From: Dipetalonema caudispina
Lineage: Eukaryota > Nematoda > Chromadorea > Rhabditida > Onchocercidae
Assembly (NCBI GenBank): GCA_013365325.1
Contig: JABVXV010000028.1
Coordinates: 310,001-374,000 of the forward strand
DNA: 64,000 nt
Direction of reading: 5' to 3'
Shown here one piece after another: positions 25,581-38,798 of this stretch (position 1 is the first letter of the stretch; every line of letters starts with the position of its first letter). The notes under the pieces are model-generated. The model did no database searches. It saw nothing but the letters and a program-made list of their open reading frames with translations, and had not been told where the DNA came from. Made by a program: the position numbers and the translations under genes.

Positions 25581-25634
25581 AGTCCCCAACTCTTCCAGAA
25601 CTTGAAGCTTCCCATTCCGGAAGAGTCGGGAACT
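25581..25634. repeat. Imperfect hairpin, 20-nt arms
   Basis: AGTCCCCAACTCTTCCAGAA (25581-25600) and TTCCGGAAGAGTCGGGAACT (25615-25634) are inverted copies with 3 mismatches, separated by 14 nt. The G+C content is higher than in the flanks. It is probably a fold-back element remnant. Confidence 0.65.
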
Positions 25635-26289
25635 ACGCATTCCTGAAGGAAAACAATGGGAGAGTTATTACCTGATGAAGTATATATTATATTATATTAT
25701 CTCGAAAACATTCCTATATTTATCAACTAGTCATAAAGCATTTCTACACACTGCCGAAGTTTCTTCATTTCTCTCAAAAAGAGATTGTATTTTGAGGAAT
25801 TGTTGGTGGAAATATTTACAAGCAATGAATATCCGCTATGCTTGACTTAGTTGTCTTGCTGGTATTGAAAATAGTCCAATAATAAGTGTAGTGTTTGGAA
25901 TAGTTGAAGCTGTTAGGAAGGACGGTAGAGTAAGACTTCCTATACGTAATAAAAGGCTTATTCTCACTTTGTGTTATCATAGAAAGTACAGATAATGCAA
26001 AAGGTAGGCGGAAATAATAATATAAAAGTTGCTTTATTCATTAGTTGAGGAATTTGCCTTGATGACGTGATGTCTTGTGTTTACACATGTTTTTCCATAA
26101 AGAAATTTTTTCAAGGGACTTCCTCGCATACTAAGTATTTAATTCACTTCTAAATACTCTTGCCACTTCCCGATTATGTTTTATCTGGGAGAACTAAACA
26201 AATGCTTTCATTTCTACCCTGAACTTTTGTGAAAACCAGCTTGCCAATCACTAATCCAAATGCGTGTTTCTTGTAACAGTTACGAAAAG

Positions 26290-28790
26290 CTACAGTTCGT
26301 CTTTATTTTCTATAAAATAATTCTGAGCAAAAAACGATGAAGGCCTGGGGACGTTTGATGCGTATTTCCTCTGCCGATATACAAATGCGCTCAAAGTGGA
26401 TACACAGTTGCCAATGAAATGATCTGCTATTGAAAGAATTGCCAAATTTATATGTAAATTTTCGGGATAACGACGTTGTACAACAATCTGAAAGAGCTGT
26501 AAATCACATCATTACAAAATTATAAATTCCCACAAATGCCACGAAAAGGTCTCACACTATCATTTAACTTGCTGTCATGAAAATATTGCAAAGCTTTAAC
26601 CGGCTGTCATCAAGGTATTGCAGTCTTAACAGGAAAGGCCAAACAAGATCCACATGCTCATATTTTCACATCTATTAAACAAATATATACCCGCAAAGGA
26701 GCCAGTTCTTGTCTTAATTCATCGATATAATGATTTCGATCACTTGATACGAACACTGATCGTACTTTCAACTTTGATGCCTTCGTCATAACCTCAAAAT
26801 CACTACCTTCCAGAAATAAAAGGTGCAGACAGTCCGTATCTTAAGATAATTGTATGAAATCAAACAACCAATAAAAGTTTACAGCCAATTTGAGACGTAC
26901 TGTTCATTTTACTTAAGCGCTTCTTAAGCTTAAAGTCACTAAAATAACCAAAATTTTACATCTTTGACAATTGTCTCCAATGAAGGTAGACACATTTCGG
27001 CAGTTAATTTACTGTTGCCACCAGTGCAAATTGCTGAGCCAAATAATTTCTCAGTTTCATTCTTACGTACGATTCGACATAAATTCTCCTGCAAACAAGC
27101 AATTACCTCAACCACTTGTCTTAGATTCTTACATAGGCGATCAGGATTATAGTAAAAGAGAATCGCATAAGATTTAACAATGCTGAAGTTAGATTTGCGT
27201 TTTTCCTCTGTCTTTGTAGAATTTAATCTAAGAGAAAGTTTCTTAATCTCGATAGGATCCTGCATTACTTTTCAAACTAAATGGATGATGCTGGAATCCA
27301 ATGTTGTAAAACATACCCAGTCAACGTCATTCCGCAAGTGAATACCAATAAATGGTCTTACAAGTGATTCTGATACATATTTATTAGCCTCTGTAACAAC
27401 TGTTTCTGACCAACGAAGATATCTCTGCAAATTGTGATGATCCGTTCGTGCTGGAAATGCTGCCGGTGCCGAAATGAATGATAAAACTGGATATCGATCA
27501 TCTGGAAATCTGCAAAAACTCAAATTCTAATAAGAATAACTGTTAACGCTACAACAATGCCTATAAGACATTATTAGAATTCAACCGTAGACGACCTGCA
27601 TGGAAAGTATATTTCTTTTTGTTCAAGCAACGACACCTCATACCCTACCAACATAGTTGTAATGCTCTATCTCATTTGTATGCTCCAATATACTTTAATG
27701 TTTTACAATGCTTGATGACTTCATGATAATTTTTGAAGTGAAACCTTTTATCATATATGGTATGTCTCTAGTAGTACCTTTTTTCCATTAGGTTATAACT
27801 TCTTTTGAAGCAATAATGAAATATTAAGCTTCGAATAATTCATGCGCAATGCATACCTTTCGCCCCACTTTTTTCGAACACTTGCCAAGTTAATGAAATG
27901 TGCTTCATGAAAATTTGAAGCGTAATAAACATCTCCGATAAAACTTATGTTCGAATAATCCCAAAATGGACCAAATGGATTTCCCTCTTTCGCATGACAA
28001 CCGGATGATTTTCTTGCATCATAGATACTTTGACGTGGTTGCCAACAAAATGCTAGAGTTTGGCAGTTTTTAAATGGTGAAAAATATTCTAATCATTTTT
28101 AATACATAGGATGGCGAGAATCGCAACCGGTAACAGAACAGTTCAAAAGATTGCATATTTAGAATAATACTGAGAGAAAAAAAAAACAATGCAATCAGAC
28201 TTCTACCTTTCCTTTTATCCAATGGCCAAACATTTGGTGCGATTTTCCCGATAAAATCACGCATAAGAATCATTTTATGAAAGTTGCGTAATGGTTCAAC
28301 CAAAAAATATTTGTCGAATTCGACCATGATCTAAATGAAGATTTTCCCGAATTGATTTTCAAAAGCAAAACACAAAATCATGTCTAGGAACTGTTAATTG
28401 AATAATAACAGAAAAAACCACAGATATTTTGGAATGTGTGTGCATAGCCATATAATTTCAAAGTAAATATCTGGAAGCTATTAAGTGTAGTATTATAATG
28501 TAGAAAATACTGAAGCGCTATAATTGAACGAGAAAAATTCAACTAGTACAGGAAAAATGTCATATGAAACTTACGGCTTGCTTTTTTCCGGGATGATATT
28601 CAACAAATGGAGGCAAAACTAATGTTCTATTGAGGGCTTTCACAAATGCCAACATGCCGAGGAAATGTTCCATCTGATTACCAAATCTACCCATACATGG
28701 GCAATATACTACATATCCAGTAGCAGAAGTGAAATCATCATTCCATAATAAAGCGATAAAGTAAAAGAGTGAAAAAAACAACAAGCACAT
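26290..28790 (-). CDS. pofut1: GDP-fucose protein O-fucosyltransferase 1 (POFUT1), ER-retained
   Basis: Seven exons join in phase to 385 codons plus TAG: 28790-28575, 28330-28207, 28052-27857, 27509-27317, 27088-26960, 26792-26691, 26487-26290. Length matches the family (about 388 aa). A signal peptide is plain at the start ([16 protein letters not shown]). The donor-binding [33 protein letters not shown], the catalytic-region [14 protein letters not shown] (about residues 230-242, Arg of HLR kept), [17 protein letters not shown] and [16 protein letters not shown] follow in family order. The protein ends ENKDEL, a canonical ER-retrieval signal. POFUT1 adds fucose to Ser/Thr of EGF repeats, notably in Notch, in the ER lumen (family knowledge). 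The C. elegans orthologue is pad-2/pofut-1. It lies about 640 bp downstream of the syntaxin-6 gene in the same direction. Confidence 0.95.
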
Positions 28791-29431
28791 TCTAATCTCG
28801 ATTAACAAGATTCCTGGACAAATAAAAAAACTAGTTTTGCTGCATAAATAGGAAATCACGGAAAATGTTAATGCTTCAAGCGGAAAAAGCACAGCAAGTA
28901 TAATTATTACCCGTCATTCAAGAGGATATAGTTCTAGAATGAAGCAATTTTTGCGTTTGTCAGACTCCACCCCTCTTTCCTCGTAACTTTGAAAAGTGGA
29001 AGATGGCCTTTGAGCAGGGCTGCCAGATACAACTATTGATGGTCCTTCCTAATTTATTATGAAAAACTACAAAATGCTGGAAGAAAATCTTTATTATAAA
29101 TAATTAGTTACTGGTATGCTAGCACCAAAACGATGGAAAACAAAATTATAAATCGGAATAAAATACAACTTAAAATATACACTAAAAAATATCGCCTAAC
29201 TCGAAAATCACCACATTCGCTGAGTAGGAAATTCTTTTTGTGTTTAGAATTCTCGATTAATATACTAATATAAGTTGAGCTGATGTTTCTTAAAATATTA
29301 ATTGAATCCAACTTTACACATCTTCAGTTTTCCCTAACTTTGATCAACCACGCAACAGTATCCATGTCATTTGAAAAATTAAAAATAAAGAAAGCATGTA
29401 CACAAATATAAAATGATAAACAAAGAACAAC

Positions 29432-30599
29432 CTATAGCAGCACGAACAAAAGAACAATAAAGAACAATAATATAGACAGGATAAAAATCGCCATCCACTG
29501 CCTCTTATCTGAAATTTCCAGAACTGAATGCAATTTAATCCTAATTCTTGCGCTTCCACTAAATAGTATATTTCATTCTTTCTCTAACAAATTTTTGGTT
29601 GAAATACAAAGTCGAGTGCGCATAGTAGATATGCATCTCATTATTCAAAGGCTTTGCAATAAAAACGATTTAAACAAACCATCGTTCATGTTGGTCACTT
29701 TAGCAATTTTCTTCATCATTTCATCCAACTTCATTTTCGACCGTTCCATATCCGTACTCAAATCATCCAGCATTCTAAAAAAATTCGAGGTTGGAGAACA
29801 ATTAATAACTAACACCTATGAGGAACCAAATAATCATGAACCAAAATGTTCTGCAAACACTCTACATGTAAATAAGAATTCTTGGTCGATCCTAACGCAC
29901 AACAAAACTATTACTCAGCCTCATCATTGTATTTCTAACTAATATTTCTACCTCAGTAAATTTCTGCATATCCAAACAGTTTCTTCTTATTGTTTTCTAT
30001 CTAAAAATCTTTATTCAGTTTAGACTGTGACCAATAAGGTATAATGAATTATTGAACATCCAAAAAATTCGAATCAAATCCTGTTTTGTTTGTTGATTAA
30101 ATGATGTTGGAAATTGAAAAGAAAATCTTTTGGCACCAGTACTCAACTTCATAAATCCAAATTCGAAACTTTTTACTGCCTTTTTATAACAAATAACATT
30201 CATGATCGGAAAAAAAAGAGACTACATTGATTGCTCTTCGAGCTCCGTTCCAATCCTACTGCTCATATTTTTTAACAGTTGTACAGAATCGCCCACTTTT
30301 TCCAGGTCTCTGTCTTGATCAGTCAATATTATCTGGAAAAAGCATATATTTTGAGTTCTTCTTCGGATAAAAATAAGCAGCAGATAAAGAGATATTCTAA
30401 ATAAATAATTCGCTATCACTGACAAACATGGACTTTAAGAAACTTCGTTTTCGAGCTAAAAAAAAGTTTCCGTAAAACTGTGAAAGATTCCTGAACAAAC
30501 TTGTTGCTTTTGTAAGGTGTCAGCAAAAAACTCTGTTGAAGACGAAGGCAAATTATCCAGTCGTGTGTATCGGTAACCGCTATCAGTTAATGAAGTCAT
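29432..30599 (-). CDS. syx-6: Short syntaxin-6-type Qc-SNARE
   Basis: Four exons join in phase to 125 codons plus TAG: 30599-30501, 30332-30226, 29774-29680, 29508-29432. After an N-terminal segment (SGYRYTRLDN, like the linker before the SNARE motif in syntaxin 6) comes a SNARE motif: IILTDQDRDLEKVGDSVQLL, MSSRIGTELEEQS and MLDDLSTDMERSKMKLDEMM. It ends with a C-terminal membrane anchor (QWMAIFILSILLFFIVLLF) and the stop. The family acts at the trans-Golgi network and endosomes. The start ATG directly follows a TTTTTTGCAG acceptor, as in many trans-spliced nematode mRNAs. The usual N-terminal Habc three-helix domain (about 100 residues) is absent from this model: either the protein is genuinely short, or upstream exons were missed. 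Confidence 0.85.
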
Positions 30600-32991
30600 C
30601 TGCAAAAAATAAGTATGTTGGAACTAGTTATCTACTGTTATTGATAACTTCAACTCAACCATAATTTCCATAATACCCGGAAAATTCAAAATTCGGATTT
30701 TGCTTTGCTCAAAACATAATTCAGCTCTTCTGTAAACATTTTGATTCCAAGCAAGCATGGAATTATTTTATGAGCTTTTAAAATATTCAAAAACAAAGAT
30801 GATTTAATTTATAACCAATCCAAAGAATGAAACGAAATATAAAGTCAGCAAACAGTAAAATCCTTCAAGTTTTACAAGACTTCAAAAATCCAACGACTAC
30901 TAACGACTCCCTTAAAGGAAGGGTCAGGAAACCCTTCTAAGCAAAGTCAAGATATTTAAAATTCTTGCTAATAAAATTTTTTGATTGCTGCAAAAATTGT
31001 TACTCACAGCTATGCTATTTCTACTTATCCAGATCAGAGGGGGAAAGAGCTAATCTCGCTATCATATCTGCAGAAGATTTCGATTCAAACATGCTAGCCA
31101 AAAGCTGTTGTTGTACACTTCCCTCTTAAGTTTCAATTTAACAAAAGTAAGCGTAATACTCAAAGTATCTATATCAGCATTTCCAACAAGCACATCGAAT
31201 TAATTGTGGGTAAAAATAACACACTTTAACAAGTTCTTCTGACAAGTAGATGCGAAGGATCTGCCAGAACGATCAAATAAAGTTTTTATCTCCTGAAAAG
31301 AAACTTTTAATTGGCCATTTAAATTTTACATGACATATGCAATTTTGTGTATATAGTACGAGTAATCAATAACGAATAGTCCTATTTGTGAGATACGATA
31401 TGGATGATCTTGTTTCGACAGAAATCCACTCATCTCAACACTTCATCCTAAAGTTACAAATGCATAACAATTAGTTAAGTACCAAAGTCGATGCTTCATG
31501 CGGCGAGAAAAAAGAAGGAAAAAGAAAAGAAAACTACCAATTATTTATGAACTTTACAAACTTCTTCATATATTATTAAAGGTAAAATGAAGTGTCTATT
31601 CATAAATTTAGCACCGTTTATGAGATACATGAAGAAGAAGATAAAACCAACTCAATAAACAACCCACATAACAGGCTCTTCGATATTGCGATTTTCAAGT
31701 GCAAACATCCGGACAAACACAACTCGTTCATGACGTGAAACACGTAGTCGTAAAACGAATTACGTCCAACATGTCCATATTTGTAATTCTCAACGCTAAT
31801 GAACAATTCCTGAAAAAGGCAACGTGAATAGCATCACTTTCAGATGACAGGCCTTAATGAGGGCCTTAAAGAATGAAATGCAATACAATAATCTCAGCAG
31901 TTTGTTTTTGTGTGAGAAATTCTCTTTATTAGCTATAATTAAATTTTTTGTCTGATTTCATTCAATTACTGGACAAATATTCATATTGAGAGTAATCTTT
32001 AACCTCAAGAAAAGTTAGATTAGTTGGTAAAATTTGAATACTAATTTGAATACATTGTTTTATTTTAATTATCAAATCAATTCTTGTAACAGTTAATTCA
32101 TTCGCAGAAAAAAATTTCCTTTTTTATTCCATCCACTTGAAGAAAATTATTTTATAACAATCAAATGAATTCGTTTAGTTTGTATGTTTCAATTCAATGA
32201 TGAATGCTAAAAGCAACTGTGATTATATCATATCATTTTATACACATTTACAACACTATTACATTTGTTGTCTAGGCCATTACAAAATTTGGCATACATG
32301 CATAAGGATAGGCTTTTAAAACGAGTAAACGAATGATACGGAAATGCTAAATAATATTACTATGGTAACATAATGCTAAAGCCTTAAGCTAATAATTCTT
32401 TCGTTTTCATCTTTCTCCTTTCTAATTTCCTACGTAACTACTGCGTATTTTTAAGCGTATGATTACAATTATGTCGTATTTACACGTGATTTCCTCTTTT
32501 TCTCTCAACAGATATATTTAATAGTACTTTGAAAATTCCATGAAATTCAATCAGACTTGTAGTATATGCCACACATTTGAAGTGATCGTGTGAGTAACAT
32601 TCTCGTGGAAACAATGAGAGATTTTCAAATATTACGTGTGCATCATGATATACATCCGTAATTGGTGGGCTTTCTTGAATTTAAGTAGAAACAGGAACTT
32701 TATATAAATAAACCTTAAACATATCCAAAAATTGGGTTTCATTTTCAGATTTTTTCAACCTATATTATTACTTACCAAAAGAAGTAAACTCATTTAGATA
32801 TGTAAACAAGTCTATGAGATCATATGAAAAGATTACTGTGAACATTGCGAAGTTCGAAAATATTAAAATCTTGACATCTTTTCAAGCATTTAATTAACTT
32901 GTGTATAATTAAATTTTTGTTTCACAATTTCCAAATTGTCTGAGTGTTTTATAGTAATCGATCCTTGACTATGAAATTTTCCTCAGGTTTC
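30600..32991. other. Region between syntaxin-6 gene and ift-81
   Basis: It holds the unassigned exon-like stretches described at 31013-31806. The rest, 31810-32991, is very A+T-rich and has no recognisable gene; it would contain the ift-81 promoter. Confidence 0.5.
31013..31806 (-). other. Possible exons of an unidentified minus-strand gene
   Basis: Three exon-like frames with good nematode acceptors lie upstream of the SNARE gene. One at about 31808-31660 follows TTTTTCAG (ELFISVENYKYGHVGRNSF, then YDYVFHVMNELCLSGCLHL). One at 31292-31224 follows TTTTCAG (EIKTLFDRSGRSFASTCQKN). One is at about 31115-31050 (QQLLASMFESKSSADMIARL, then SPSDLDK). I could not join them in phase to each other or to the SNARE exons. 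They may be a separate gene, possibly in an operon with the SNARE, or partly chance. Confidence 0.3.
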
Positions 32992-35900
32992 ATGGCAACA
33001 GAGTTGCAAACGATTGTGGATGGTTTAAATGATGAACCATTTAAATTGAATTTGAATTTGATCAGCCTCAATACGGTATCCAATGAGCAATTGTTGCAAA
33101 TTCTAAGTGATGTGCTACTCTGGATCGAAGGACTGAATACGATGGATATCCGTGAAGAAGTAGCTGATATAACGGCACTTCGTCTATTCAATTCTCTTCG
33201 TGTTCTCAAATATCGTCCACCAACTGATATCGAAAAATTGTAAGATAATAATTTACATAACTTAGTAAATTCATCAAAGCATTCCATCAAAGTTAACCAA
33301 TTAGAGTTTATTGCAAGTAAAACTATTTTGTTGGTTACATCGACATTATTGTAGGAAACAATGTTATGTCTCTAAAAATGTGCGTTAAAGTAAGGCTATT
33401 GCTGATACTCTAAAAATACTTTTGTAGAACTGCTCTCAAAAAATTGAACTCTTGAAAATTTTGAATAAAGTATCACAGGTCATTCGTATTCCATTGAAAA
33501 AGTAATTGGTAAATTTTAACAATACATATGACACATAAAAACAATAAACCCATTTTTCCTCTTTTTTGTGATTAAGACTTGAAATCACTGAACGATGAAG
33601 TTAGACATTTAAAAGATAAATTAGAGTGAAATACTTTGATAAAGTAATCACATTTTGTGTTAACAAATAATAAATGATCATCAGACAACAATGGAGACGT
33701 AGTATTGTGGAAGGGGAAAAAATGGTGATTTATCCGATACTGGAATGGATTTTTAAAAATGTAGATGTATTGAAAGAACGAGCATATTTGGCCAAATATC
33801 TTACTAAAATCGATGTCCCAGGTTTTAACAAACTTTTTTTTTTTTTCTAGTCACTTTATTGTGTCCTATAATAAAAATCATGTCTGGAAAGAACCATTCA
33901 TCATAGTAATATCTTTTTATTCTCTTCCATACTAAAAAATTAATTCGCATTATTGCTTAAATTAAATACATGTTCTTAGCAAAATCAATCGAATGTTTAT
34001 TAAAATAAATTTATAAAAAATTACACTCTTAAAATTTTTTTAAAATCAAATTTAAATTAACTAAAGAGAGCATAACTTCGATCCACTACTTATATCGTAT
34101 GCATATTTTCTGTATTAAATTGAATGTTTGTCGTTTACAGGTGCATTTCAAGACCCAGAACTGGTTGAGTTATCGAATCAGATTTCAACTTTGATGGAAG
34201 AGTTCAAAGTGAGCAGTTAGTGTGCATGTAATTAAAGTAGATAAGCTATGAAACTTTTTGTCTCCTTAATTAGTTAATTTTTGTAAAGCTTAAATTTTAC
34301 AAGAAACAATCAGAATCAAGAAAATGATTAGGGAGTCGAAAAAATTTAAAAATTAAAAAAATTGTCAAAAGCGAGAAAAAATCTATTGAAATAAAAGCGT
34401 ATATATACAAATGAGCACAAAGTTTTTGTCTTTCAGGATGTACATTCACAAGTTGTAGAAGCTCGTAAAGATTCGTTAATGATGGAGAATATACGGGCTG
34501 ATCTAAATTCTATGAAGATCGAGAAAGAACAATTGAGCAAGAGAACTGATAAAATTGAACGTAAACTTCGTGGTGTAGCAAATATTGAACATTTGTTACG
34601 ACTTGCAGAAAAGTGTCGATTGGAGAATGAACGATTGGAAAACATTAAACATCTTATAGTGGAGCAGAAAAATTTGGTACAATAAATTATCATAACTTGT
34701 TAGTAAAATTCTGGACATAGTTTCAAAGCAATATTTTTTCCAAGAAAAAAGGCCTTTTTCATATTTCTTTGGATGTATTGATCGATATCTAAGGATAGCT
34801 CAATTTTCTAATTTAGCAGAAATGATTAACAATAGAAAAATCACAGAGTTGTGAATTCAGGAAATTCTGCAATCTTTGTAAGCAATACTTCCAAACATGC
34901 ATATTAGGAATAGATATTGAAATCTTAGGTAGAATTGATTTAAATGATAAGTAAAGCTTCGTTATAGGCGTATTATGATAGGACTTCTTGTGACACTTTC
35001 CTCAAATAAATTATTCGGTCATTTCAGTGCGGAAGAATAATTTGATGAGTACCAGAGGAATTGCTAATATGTTCAGAAACAGTAAACTTTGGAATAAAAT
35101 TATAATTAATTAGATTTTTCGAATATTTCAGTGGATCAATAATGTAATTGTTAATAAAAATAGGGTAAAATAATTAGGAAATATGATAGCAACCAAAATA
35201 GTTTTGGGAAGCAAACAACTTATAAGTAAATGAGGTGGATAAAACTTGAATAAAACAAATTTGTTAAGGAAAACCATACAAAATTTTTTGCCAAAGAATG
35301 TAAATATAAATTGTAAAATGCAGGAGGTATACAAAAGAAATATGAAAGAATTCATATTTTATGTCTTGGATTTTTCCCACTAAAAATCTATAAAAATATA
35401 TTCAATTTTTCTCTAGTTTGTGGACATTATTTAAAAAAAGTAGAAAATTCAAAAAACGAGTCAAACTATTTCCTTGTGTGAAAATTATTCTAAAAAAATT
35501 TCGGATATTAACAGAAGTCAATAAATAACTTTTCAAGGTATGTAATGTATAAACTACTAATTTCAAGTAATAGAAGTACGAATATTTTACAGTTCGTACA
35601 ATCCACTAAACTTTTATTGTGTTGTTAAATGTTGATCAAAAAATAATTCGATTATGCTACCTTGATGTAGCGGAAGATGGTAGAATTAATAAAAGAATTC
35701 AGGAAATGTTATATCTATTTCTAAGCTTTTGCTTTTTAGATTTTATTCAGTGATCAGAAGCTACAACGTTTAAATGTTTCGCTTGAGGAAGTGAAAGAGG
35801 CTGGTGAAAATGTTGACCCGACGGAAAGAATGAAAGCTCTGAAGGTTAAGTGCTTTTCTTTATGAAATCCAACCTGACCACGGTATGAGGATGCTGCAAT

Positions 35901-38798
35901 AACAAATTTAGCATAGAAAAAATCATTTCTAATTTTGGGTAAATCAAACTCATATTGCTTTGGCTAGCAATGATCAACAAACCCAAATCATCGACAGGTT
36001 GATCTGAATAGAAATATTCAACAATTAATATCCTGAATCTCTTCCGAACTAATCTGTGTAATACAATAATTGAGGTTTAGCTGCATTATGGCGAGATATT
36101 GTTATCGTTATCAATTTAATAATAATGATTTATTACCTGAATTCTAAGTGATGGAAGTTTACTGGAACTGTGAAACTTAATCATAACATTATGTTCTAAA
36201 ATTGTAGGAAGAAATGGAGACGAATCGTTATATGGTTAATGAAAAATTGCCGAAAGAAATTGAAGCAAAAAAAATAATTGTTGATAATTTGAAGAAAGTG
36301 GTTGATGTTGTTGCCGTGGATAAAAATGATATCGCTGAACTACAACAAAAAGTAATGTATTCCTATTTTTAATATGTTAAACTATGTTGAACTATGTTTA
36401 TCCCTAGAATTGTTTAGGTGGAGAAAATGAATCAGGAAATTATGGATCTGATAAATGAGCGTGATCGTAAAGACGAGAACACAGATAAGCTATCAATTTA
36501 TCGTCATCAAGCATCGGCTGTTTCTAAAAAGAAAGCAAAACTAGTTGAAAAATTGCAAGAAGCTCGGTATTCATTTTAAGTTAAATTAACATAAATTAGA
36601 TGACATCCCCTAATCTTTTTGTTTCCTCTCCTTTCTCCTCGAAAAATGAATTAATGAGAGAGTTAAACGGTTGATTTGGGATATAATCCGACGAAGTACC
36701 TTTGAATATCGAGTAGTATCGACACTTCACTGAGTACTGATTTTTCAATTACTTTTGATGATTTTATTTGTCTTATAAGTTTGATCCGTTTTGTTTGTTA
36801 CTAAATCAGTGGGAGAGGGTTTCAAATTTTAAAATCTTATGAGTACCTTTTTTTACAGTTTGGAATTGCAAAACACCACAAATAAGGTAGAAACGAAGAA
36901 AAATAACTTACGAGAAAAAGGCGGCACAGATTTTGTAATTACTACCACGCAGGTTTACTTTTTATTTGACATTTTTAGTGGTTGAAGCTAAAAGTAAAAT
37001 GAATAAGAAGACAAGCTGAATAATAATACTTATCCTAAAATTATATTTGATGGAAGATTTCATTTTAAAGATTTTACAACTCCAATCAGCATTGAAGTAA
37101 AATTTGGGATACATTATTCACTGTAAACGATAAAACATTTCTAATATTTGCAAAAACAATTAACAATTGAATTTTACATTGTAAGCTTTTTAAAAGCATT
37201 TTCAGAAGGCAAATTTTTCTTAATTTTGATACTTGCAGTTCAAGAATTACGTTACCAAGCTACGTAGTAAAACATCAAATTACAAGCGAAAGCAAGCTGA
37301 AATAAGTGACTTGAAAAATGAACACGCTGTACTGTCACGTACTGCAGATATTCTTGCAAATCAGTGGAACACACTTATACAGAAAATAGTTGGCTATTAA
37401 TTTTTGAAAATATTCGTAATTTAATGAGGAAGATCCTTTGTGTTTCTGCTTTTTACATTAAAAACATTTGTCTAACACTTGTAGAGAAAGTTCTGATCCT
37501 TAATTATTGCTTATCCGTCTCATTGGTCAAGTATTTTTTTCATCATTCTTCTTTTGAAATCAGTCATATTTTCCGTGATTGTTCATTTTAAGGAAGAAAA
37601 TGGAGGGAGGATAATTGAAACACATGATATGAGCCATGAAGAAAACTTTGAAACTGTAAAACCGAAAACAGATGATGTGGGAAAGTTGCGGGATATGATC
37701 AGTAAATTAAATCAACAGCTGGATTTAAAAAGAGTGGAAATTGATGGATTAAGACAATCAAACATCGAATCAAATAAGCATCTTGCTGTAATAAAGCTTC
37801 GCTTTTTTTTTTAAATATATTAAGGTTGATAAAACAAATGATAGTTTAGTGGAATGATGTTTTATCATTCAATAATTGACTTTATAACAAACGGTGTTTA
37901 AGATCCTATTGCATAAATAGTAATTTATCGAGAGATCAACATGATCTGAACTGTTAAAAAAAAAAATCTTAAATCCTTTTTTGTATTTAATCCCTTTTTG
38001 TATCTTCCATTAGGTTGTTTTCTGTACTGAATAATGAAAAGTTCAAAACGGCAGTAGCTAATTTCAAATCGAAGCATACATATAATATATGATTTATTAA
38101 GGATGCTACGGAACGTTTTAATGTGAAGAAACGAAGTTATGAAACAGCTGAAGCAAGTTTTGAAAATGCATTTGTGGAAGTTGAAGAGGTATTTTCTTGT
38201 TAACTGTTTTGCTATTTCTTTACAGTTTTTCAAAAAATCTATTTCCTACTCGATCATTGAATTCAGTTGTTGTCATAGCTAAACAAGAAATTTAAAAAGT
38301 AAAGCAAACTTTCTTTTGCGACTTTTTTTAGAATGTGAGAAATATGGAAGATGAAATGGTTATGAAGAAGCGGAAGATTTTTCGTGCTGGAATTGAACTT
38401 AAGATCATGAAAACTATTTCAGAGAAGCTGAAACAAGAAGGATTAAGATTTATCAATCAAATTGAGGTTTGTTGCTAAATAAAAATGTAAGTGCTGATAT
38501 CAAAGCTTTGCAAGCAGTGATTACGACATAAAAGGAATATCATTTTGCATTTGTTAAAAAATTGAACTTTTCTTTTAAAGAAATTAAACTTTAAAAAATG
38601 TACAGTGAAAGATACGTTTATTTACAGAAGGAAATTAGTCGTGTCAACAAAGAAGTGGAAGTTTTGCAACGTTCAGATCAAGGCAATGAATTGTCAACAG
38701 AGGAAGCAATTGCTCAGGTGGCAATGTGGCGATCGCTGATGAAAATTTTTGAACTTAAATTACAAATAGCAGAAGGAGGAAACAAGAATGGAATGTAA
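32992..38798 (+). CDS. ift-81: IFT-81, intraflagellar transport complex B protein
   Basis: Thirteen exons join in phase to 640 codons plus TAA: 32992-33239, 33685-33821, 34141-34208, 34437-34676, 35740-35844, 36208-36351, 36418-36566, 36859-36952, 37239-37388, 37593-37787, 38102-38188, 38332-38466, 38628-38798. The N-terminal about 130 residues match the IFT81 calponin-homology domain that binds tubulin with IFT74 (LNDEPFKLNLNLISLNTVSN, QLLQILSDVLLWI, TMDIREEVADITALRL, KMVIYPILEWIF). The rest is charged coiled coil with family landmarks: SIYRHQASAVSKKKAK-like (here KLSIYRHQASAVSKKKAKLV), FKNYVTKLRSKTSNYKRKQA, and the C-terminal VAMWRSLMKIFELK. Human IFT81 is 676 aa. IFT81 is a core IFT-B1 subunit in sensory cilia. 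A polyadenylation signal lies at 38877. Confidence 0.95.

Larger units (their letters stand above)
24570..26289. other. Intergenic region between convergent unc-18 and POFUT1
   Basis: It contains the unc-18 3' end with an AATAAA signal (24827-24832). Two overlapping opposite open frames follow, at 25079-25372 (minus, 97 aa, starts without clear similarity) and 25244-25567 (plus). A hairpin lies at 25581-25634. Frames this long on both strands are unusual for the window and may be a decayed mobile element, but I recognise no domain. Confidence 0.45.
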
